Origin: Streptomyces triticisoli
GTDB taxonomy: Bacteria; Actinomycetota; Actinomycetes; Streptomycetales; Streptomycetaceae
Length of the DNA stretch: 45,546 nt
Assembly: GCF_003270085.1 (NCBI RefSeq)
Contig: NZ_QFDQ01000167.1
Coordinates: forward strand, 1 to 45,546
Reading direction: 5' to 3'
The notes under the pieces were generated by a model that saw only the letters and a list, made by a program, of their open reading frames with translations, was not told the origin of the DNA and ran no database searches. Shown piece by piece: positions 41,442 through 45,546 of the stretch; positions within the stretch are counted from its first letter, which is position 1; every line of letters starts with the position of its first letter. The position numbers and the translations under genes are program-made.

Positions 41442-42119
41442 ATGGCGGAGACCGCCCACACGGGCTCGAAGTCGCGGCTCTACGATGCGTTCGCGGCCAG
41501 CGGCAAGGCGCTGGCCAGCGGAAAGCGCCTGGAACTGCTCGACCTGCTCGCCCAGGGCGAGCGGACCGTGGACGCCCTGGCGAAGGCGGCCGGGCTGAAC
41601 CTGACGACCGCCTCGGCACATCTGCAGACGCTCAAGCAGGCCGGGTTCGTCGCGACTCGCCGCGAGGGGGTGCGCATCCACTACCGGCTCGCCGGCGACG
41701 ACGTCGCCCGGCTGTTCGCGCTGCTGCGCAAGGTCGCCGAGAACCACCAGGCCGCCGTGCCCGCGGCGCGGGACGCCTATCTCGGTGAGGACGACGCGAC
41801 GGAGGTCACCCGTGAGGAGCTGCGCGCCCGCGTGGCGACCGGGGAGGCGGTGGTGCTGGACGTACGGCCGGTGGAGGAGTACCGGGCCGGGCACATCCCG
41901 GGGGCGGTGTCCATCCCGGTCGAGGAACTGGCCCACCGGATCGACGAGTTGCCCGAGGAGGCGGAGATCGTCGTGTACTGCCGGGGTGAGTACTGCGTGC
42001 TCGCCCACGACGCGGTACGGCTGCTGACCGCCCGTGGACGGCGCGCGATCCGCCTCAACGACGGCATGCTCGAGTGGCGCCTGGCCGAACTGCCCGTCGA
42101 CGCCGGGGACCCGGTATGA
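41442..42119 (+). CDS. ArsR-family regulator with rhodanese domain
   Basis: A 225-residue protein from ATG 41442 behind ggagggtgg. An ArsR winged helix spans residues about 10-95 (SGKRLELLDLLAQGERTVDALAKAAG, TTASAHLQTLKQAGFVATRREG). A rhodanese domain spans about 120-220 (VVLDVRPVEEYRAGHIPGAVSIP, IVVYCRGEYCVLAHDAVRLL). The active-site loop is CRGEYC, giving a reactive Cys for persulfide. Such regulators probably sense sulfane sulfur and derepress sulfur-handling genes. It is coupled to the next gene through ATGA. Confidence 0.93.
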   Translation: MAETAHTGSKSRLYDAFAASGKALASGKRLELLDLLAQGERTVDALAKAAGLNLTTASAHLQTLKQAGFVATRREGVRIHYRLAGDDVARLFALLRKVAENHQAAVPAARDAYLGEDDATEVTREELRARVATGEAVVLDVRPVEEYRAGHIPGAVSIPVEELAHRIDELPEEAEIVVYCRGEYCVLAHDAVRLLTARGRRAIRLNDGMLEWRLAELPVDAGDPV

Positions 42120-42715
42120 CCGGCGGCCCCGTGCCCGTACGTCCAGGGCCGGCCGACGGACCGGTCCACCTCGACCACAACACCACCACTCCCGTCGATC
42201 CGCGGGCGGCCGAGGCGATACTGCCGCACCTGACGGACTTCTTCGGCAACCCCTCCAGCAGCCACCCCTCCAGCAGCCACCCCTTCAGTGCCGAGCCACG
42301 GCAGGCGCCGGCCGAGGCTCGCGCACAGGTCGCCGCCCTGATCGGTGCCCGCGCCGACGAGGTCGTGCTCACCGCCTCCGGCTCCGGCCTCACCCTCCTG
42401 GCCGCCGGGATCCTCGCCGCCACCGCGCCCGGCGACTCCGTCGCGCTCCTCGCGCTCGCCTTGGCCCTGCTGGGGCTGGGCTGGAACTTCGGCCTCGTCT
42501 CCGGCACGGCGATCATCACCGACGCCGTGCCGCTCGCCACCCGCGCCAGGACCCAGGGAACGGTCGATGTCTTCATCGCCATCGCCGGCGCCACCGGCGG
42601 CCTGACCTCCGGCATCGTCGTCGCCGCTGCCGGCTACCCCGTCCTCGCCCTCACCGGTGGTGCCCTCGCCCTCGCGATCCTCCCAGCCATCGCCGCGACC
42701 GCGGGCAGCCGATGA
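42116..42715 (+). CDS. Chimeric protein: cysteine desulfurase N-terminus joined to MFS C-terminus
   Basis: A 199-residue frame from ATG 42116. Residues 1 to about 90 match the start of NifS/IscS-type cysteine desulfurases (VHLDHNTTTPVDPRAAEAIL, FFGNPSSSHP, ARADEVVLTASGSG). The PLP lysine, the catalytic cysteine and all later blocks are absent. From about residue 91 the sequence switches in frame to hydrophobic helices typical of an MFS carrier's second half (LLGLGWNFGLVSGTAIITDAVPLATRARTQGTVDVFIAI). This looks like an in-frame deletion that removed the desulfurase C-terminus and an MFS N-terminus. It cannot be an active desulfurase. Both flanking genes remain coupled by ATGA overlaps. Confidence 0.85.
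   Translation: MTGGPVPVRPGPADGPVHLDHNTTTPVDPRAAEAILPHLTDFFGNPSSSHPSSSHPFSAEPRQAPAEARAQVAALIGARADEVVLTASGSGLTLLAAGILAATAPGDSVALLALALALLGLGWNFGLVSGTAIITDAVPLATRARTQGTVDVFIAIAGATGGLTSGIVVAAAGYPVLALTGGALALAILPAIAATAGSR
42251..42280 (+). repeat. 15-bp tandem duplication
   Basis: ccctccagcagccac is repeated head to tail, duplicating P-S-S-S-H in the conserved NPSSSHP motif of the desulfurase part. Confidence 0.85.
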
Positions 42716-43014
42716 GCCGGCCCATCCCTCCGGCGGAAGCCGACCTCTCCGTCGACGGCACCGGCCTGCTCTGCGTCACCCTCCTGCTGCGCCTTCGTCA
42801 AGCAGTCGACGGAGCCCCGCCGGGCACCGTCGTCCACGTCCTCGCCGACGATCCCGCCGCCCCGCTCGACCTGCCCGCTTGGTGCCACATGACCGGACAC
42901 CACTACCTCGGCCCCCTTCCCGGCGACGACGACCGGCCCACGTACGCCCTGCGGCTCGCCGCCCACGCACACGCCACCCGGCCGGACGCGCCATGGCACA
43001 GGACCGGACACTGA
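42712..43014 (+). CDS. TusA-like sulfur-carrier protein
   Basis: A 100-residue protein from ATG 42712, overlapping the previous stop (ATGA). VDGTGLLCVTLLLRLRQAVDGAP and TVVHVLADDPAAPLDLPAWCHMTGHHYLG follow the TusA/SirA/YedF pattern: an N-terminal Cys near the first helix, then a beta strand and a D(I/L)PAWC-x-TGH block. The usual CPxP is CVTL here. TusA proteins pass persulfide sulfur between partners, which fits the rhodanese and desulfurase sequences in the same operon. Confidence 0.82.
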   Translation: MSRPIPPAEADLSVDGTGLLCVTLLLRLRQAVDGAPPGTVVHVLADDPAAPLDLPAWCHMTGHHYLGPLPGDDDRPTYALRLAAHAHATRPDAPWHRTGH

Positions 43015-43133
43015 GCGACGCCGGGGCCCGGGCGGTGGTGTGGCAGGGGTGGGACGCAGTTGAGTCACGTCGGCCGGACCGTTGCTGGAGCAAGGCCCTC
43101 CGGTGAAGGCCGAGAAGTCGTGAACAAGGCTGT

Positions 43134-43157
43134 GCCCCCGGAGGACGGTCCGGGGGC
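43134..43157 (-). terminator. Hairpin terminator
   Basis: gcccccgga-ggacgg-tccgggggc forms a 9-bp perfect stem 32 bp beyond the stop of the small acidic gene on the minus strand. Confidence 0.7.
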
Positions 43158-43188
43158 CACCGGTACGTATCGGGTGCGATGCGGTCCG

Positions 43189-43353
43189 TCAGGGATCGTC
43201 GCTGTCGGCGGCGTCGGCCGTCTCGGGCAGGTCGTCGCGGTCGCCCTCGGCCTGGGAGGGGGTCGGGTACGGCGTGTCCGGGTGCTCGGCGGTGCGCTGC
43301 GTGTCGGTGTCGTCGCGTTCGCCCTCGGCCTGGGAAGGGGTGTGCTCTCTCAT
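43189..43353 (-). CDS. Small acidic protein with duplicated motif, 54 aa
   Basis: ATG 43353 is preceded by gcaggag at about 9 bp. The protein contains two copies of TPSQAEGxRDD (TPSQAEGERDD and TPSQAEGDRDD) about 24 residues apart and ends in a strongly acidic tail (ETADAADSDDP). There are no hydrophobic segments, so it is probably disordered. Codon use is typical of Streptomyces, and a terminator follows. The function is unknown; short acidic proteins of this kind are often stress-related. The remaining DNA 43015-43133 shows no gene. Confidence 0.65.
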   Translation of the reverse strand: MREHTPSQAEGERDDTDTQRTAEHPDTPYPTPSQAEGDRDDLPETADAADSDDP

Positions 43354-43434
43354 GGGGATGACTCCTGCGGACGGGGCTGGTCACTCGTCCGTGTACCGGG
43401 TACCCCGGAACACCCCCCGTCACCGCCGTGCCTC

Positions 43435-44142
43435 TCATCCGCCGGTGCTGTACGCGATCGCCGTGCGCAGGGCCGTACGTATCTCCTCCGGGGGAGGGGG
43501 ACCATCGCTCCGGGCACCCTCGGTGACCGCGGCGGCCACCGTGCGCAGCTTGGTGTTGGACCGCTGGGAGGTCTCCCGGAGGATGTCCCACGCCTGTTCC
43601 GGTGTGCACGCGTGGGCGGCCATCAGGACGCCGCGGGCCTGGTCGATCACCGGGCGGGAGGCGATGGCCCGGCGGAGCTGTTCGACCTCCGCCTGCAGCT
43701 GCAGCAGCCGCTCCGCCCGCTCCAGGGCCACCGCGGAGGCGACCGGCGGCTCCGACAGGCCCGGCCCCGTCCCGCCGGCCGGCGGGTGCAGGGGGTCGGT
43801 GGTGTCCAGGCCGGCCAGTTCCAGGATGCGGCGCGGCTGTCCCGTCCAGTTGGTCGCGGTCACCCGGACCGGATGACGTCGGCCGTGGTCGGCGAGGGTG
43901 TCCAGGAAACTCAGGCCCGCGGTGTCCATGAAGGTCACCCCGGACATGTCCAGGTCGACCCGGCCGGTGCCCGGCGGCAGCTCCGCCAGTGCCTTGGCCA
44001 GGGTCTGGGCGCAGCCGTGGACCAGCTCCCCGCGTGCGGTGAGGGCCGCCCGGCCGCCGGCTTCCACGCGTATGCCGATGGTGAGCGTGTCGACCGGAGT
44101 GTTCAACCGTCGTGCGAGAGGTTGTGGTGCCGCTGAGGTCAT
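43435..44142 (-). CDS. STAS-ANTAR anti-sigma-antagonist-like / RNA-binding protein
   Basis: A 235-residue protein from ATG 44142. A STAS domain spans residues about 15-115 (RVDLDMSGVTFMDTAGLSFLDTLAD). A linker and a short coiled coil (LERAERLLQLQAEVEQLRRAIA) follow. An ANTAR domain is at about 165-225 (PVIDQARGVLMAAHACTPEQAWDILRETSQRSNTKLRTVA). ANTAR domains bind paired RNA hairpins to prevent termination; STAS domains bind anti-sigma kinases. In classical antagonists the loop reads D-S-S-G-L with a phosphorylated second Ser; here it is D-T-A-G-L. The divergent MEDS-HATPase kinase is a likely partner. Confidence 0.93.
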   Translation of the reverse strand: MTSAAPQPLARRLNTPVDTLTIGIRVEAGGRAALTARGELVHGCAQTLAKALAELPPGTGRVDLDMSGVTFMDTAGLSFLDTLADHGRRHPVRVTATNWTGQPRRILELAGLDTTDPLHPPAGGTGPGLSEPPVASAVALERAERLLQLQAEVEQLRRAIASRPVIDQARGVLMAAHACTPEQAWDILRETSQRSNTKLRTVAAAVTEGARSDGPPPPEEIRTALRTAIAYSTGG

Positions 44143-44682
44143 GTCCCCGCCTTGTTCGTCCCCGGCAGTCCTCGCGCGTCCTCGCGACGTCGCGTTTCCT
44201 GTCCCCGCCGGTCCACGGCCGACGCACGCCGCGGGCGAGACGAGGTCCGCGGAATCCCGGCGGTGCTGCCCTGCACCTGCCCGCTTCCGGGCGGAGTACA
44301 CGCGAGGGGGAACGCGGGAGTCCTGTCCGTGGGGCTCCGTGGGGTTCCGTAAGGCTCCGTGGGGCTCCGTGGGGCGCGGGAGAAGGCAGGCCGGGGTACG
44401 CCCCGTCGGCCGGAGGCCGTGGTCGTGGGATCCGCGCCGTGGCGGGTATACGGAGGCGTGGGTCCCGAGGCGGGGACGATAAGGTGCGACCTGCCTTCGA
44501 CGGCGTCCTCGGCGTGTCCCGGGACGGCAAGGAGACGGCGCGGACAGCCCGGTCCGGAGGCCGGCCCCGGCGGGCGGCGCGGCACTGGAGCGGGCACCGG
44601 CGCCGGCGGTGCGCGAAGGTGAGGACGTGTACGACCCGGAGCTGTTCCGGCCCGGCCTGTCGGGGATGGAGGTGTCGACGTG
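44143..44682. other. Divergent intergenic region, 540 bp
   Basis: No gene is supported. It holds the promoters of the STAS-ANTAR gene and the MEDS kinase and a block of 10-bp tandem repeats (44331-44370). A short frame ending VYDPELFRPGLSGMEVST with its stop inside the kinase start (TGATG) is protein-like, but too short to call. Confidence 0.5.
44331..44370. repeat. Four tandem 10-bp repeats
   Basis: Units ggggctccgt, ggggttccgt, aaggctccgt, ggggctccgt, with partial units on both sides (gtccgt before, ggggc after). The 10-bp period would put successive copies on the same helix face, as for cooperative protein binding. Confidence 0.75.
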
Positions 44683-45546
44683 ATGACGGCGACCGCGGAG
44701 CCTTTCGTCCATCCCGCCCTGTTCTACCGGGACGAGCGGGAGTACCTCGCGGGCACCGTGCCCTTCGTACGCGAGGGGCTCCGGTCCGGCGAGCCGGTCG
44801 CGGTGGCCGTCCCCGGCGACAACCTGCGGCTGATCGAGGACGCGCTGGGCGCGGACGCCGGCGCCGTACGGCTGCTGGACATGCGCGAGGCCGGGCGCAA
44901 CCCGGGCCGGATCATCCCGGGGGTGCTGCGCGCCTTCGCCGACGCCCAGCCGGCCGGCCGCCGGGTGCGGATCGTCGGCGAGCCGATCTGGGCCGGCCGG
45001 ACACGGGCCGAGTACCCGGCCTGCGTCCAGCACGAGGCGCTGATCAACTCGGCGTTCCAGGGCCGCGAGGTCACCGTCCTGTGTCCGTACGACGCCGCCC
45101 GCCTCGACGAGCGGACCCTCGCCGACGCCCACGCCACCCACCCCGTCGTCATCCCCTCCGGTGCCGCCGGGCAGCGGGAGAGCGCCGCCTACGCCCCCGA
45201 GCACGTCGTCGCCCGCTACAACGAGCCGCTGCCGGCCGTGCCGGACGCGCTGTCGTTCCCCTTCACGGAGCGGACCCTGTCGCAGGCCCGGCACGTCGCC
45301 ACCGCCGAGGGCGCGCGGCTGGGGCTGGCGGGCACCCGACTGCAGGACCTGGCCCTGGTCGCGGCCGAGCTGACCACCAACAGCGTGGTGCACGGCGGAG
45401 GTTCGGGCGAGCTGCGGGTGTGGGCGCGGGACGGGCACGTGCTGTGCGAGGTACGGGACCGGGGCCGCCTGGACGATCCGCTGGCCGGCCGCCGGCCCGC
45501 CGTCCGCGACCGGCGCGGCGGCCGTGGACTGCTCCTGGTCAACCTG
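44683..45546 (+). CDS. MEDS-domain sensor / HATPase (anti-sigma-type) kinase, partial
   Basis: It starts at ATG 44683 (GTG 44680 is also possible) behind ggatggagg and runs off the window, giving 288 codons. A MEDS domain spans residues about 1-165 (PFVHPALFYRDEREYLAGTVPFVREGL, RRVRIVGEPIWAGRTRAEYPAC, HEALINSAFQGREVTVLCPYD). An RsbW-like HATPase follows, with the N box LALVAAELTTNSVVHGGG and G-rich region GGRGLLLVNL at the edge. It probably phosphorylates or sequesters an anti-sigma antagonist, and the divergent STAS protein is the obvious candidate. Confidence 0.92.
   Translation, partial: MTATAEPFVHPALFYRDEREYLAGTVPFVREGLRSGEPVAVAVPGDNLRLIEDALGADAGAVRLLDMREAGRNPGRIIPGVLRAFADAQPAGRRVRIVGEPIWAGRTRAEYPACVQHEALINSAFQGREVTVLCPYDAARLDERTLADAHATHPVVIPSGAAGQRESAAYAPEHVVARYNEPLPAVPDALSFPFTERTLSQARHVATAEGARLGLAGTRLQDLALVAAELTTNSVVHGGGSGELRVWARDGHVLCEVRDRGRLDDPLAGRRPAVRDRRGGRGLLLVNL

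Overview
This window is high-GC actinobacterial DNA, almost certainly from a Streptomyces chromosome. The evidence is third-position G/C throughout the core genes, GTG starts, a dgt-dnaG-hrdA (RpoD-family sigma) neighbourhood, STAS-ANTAR and MEDS-kinase regulators, and a handful of TTA (bldA-type) leucine codons confined to the accessory left part.

Layout. (1) 1-11.5 kb is accessory and decayed. It holds the tail of an IS transposase, small hypothetical genes, a frameshifted GIY-YIG gene, a pentapeptide-repeat membrane protein, and two same-orientation copies of a tRNA-Arg(CCU)-derived core that look like attachment-site scars. A lower-GC trio follows: an XRE-ImmA/IrrE protein, a DUF4411/PIN-like protein and a convergent PD-(D/E)xK-like DUF6602 protein. 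Then come a 152-bp nested palindrome and an intact-ended IS630-family element with a frameshifted transposase. (2) 11.5-13.8 kb has a secreted M4 metalloprotease divergent from a gamma-glutamylcyclotransferase-like gene. (3) 14.1-25.8 kb is a compact 12-gene catabolic cluster. Ten genes read leftward with overlaps or gaps of 20 bp or less: ferredoxin, ferredoxin reductase, IclR regulator, alpha/beta-hydrolase, FAD aromatic hydroxylase, three-part NitT/TauT-type importer, SDR and aldehyde dehydrogenase. Two genes read rightward: a CYP199-like P450 and a NicX-like ring-cleavage dioxygenase. (4) 25.9-38.9 kb is the conserved core: SanA/YdcF-like protein, dgt, FAD reductase, dnaG, hrdA, a heterodimeric ABC exporter, an FGGY kinase and a YtxH-like protein. 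(5) 39.0-39.4 kb carries two identical tandem tRNA-Asn genes and a CAU-anticodon tRNA. (6) 39.8-43.0 kb is a partly deleted sulfur-stress/sulfur-trafficking island: MFS transporter, truncated MBL hydrolase, ArsR-rhodanese regulator, a cysteine-desulfurase/MFS chimera and a TusA-like protein. (7) 43.1-45.5 kb has a small acidic protein, a STAS-ANTAR protein and a MEDS-HATPase kinase cut by the window end.

The most interesting system is the 14.1-25.8 kb cluster. The enzymes can be ordered as P450 (with its own ferredoxin and reductase) oxidising a methyl or methoxy group, SDR and ALDH oxidising alcohol to aldehyde to carboxylate, FAD monooxygenase hydroxylating the ring with possible decarboxylation, NicX-like dioxygenase opening the ring and alpha/beta-hydrolase deacylating or deformylating the product. 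The importer supplies substrate and an IclR protein controls it. This suggests an actinobacterial route for a substituted (N-hetero)aromatic. The order and substrate are inference. The XRE-ImmA/PIN/DUF6602 trio is the second candidate, as a possible toxin-antitoxin or defence module.

All names rest on motif recognition by eye. No alignment, structure prediction or database search was run.
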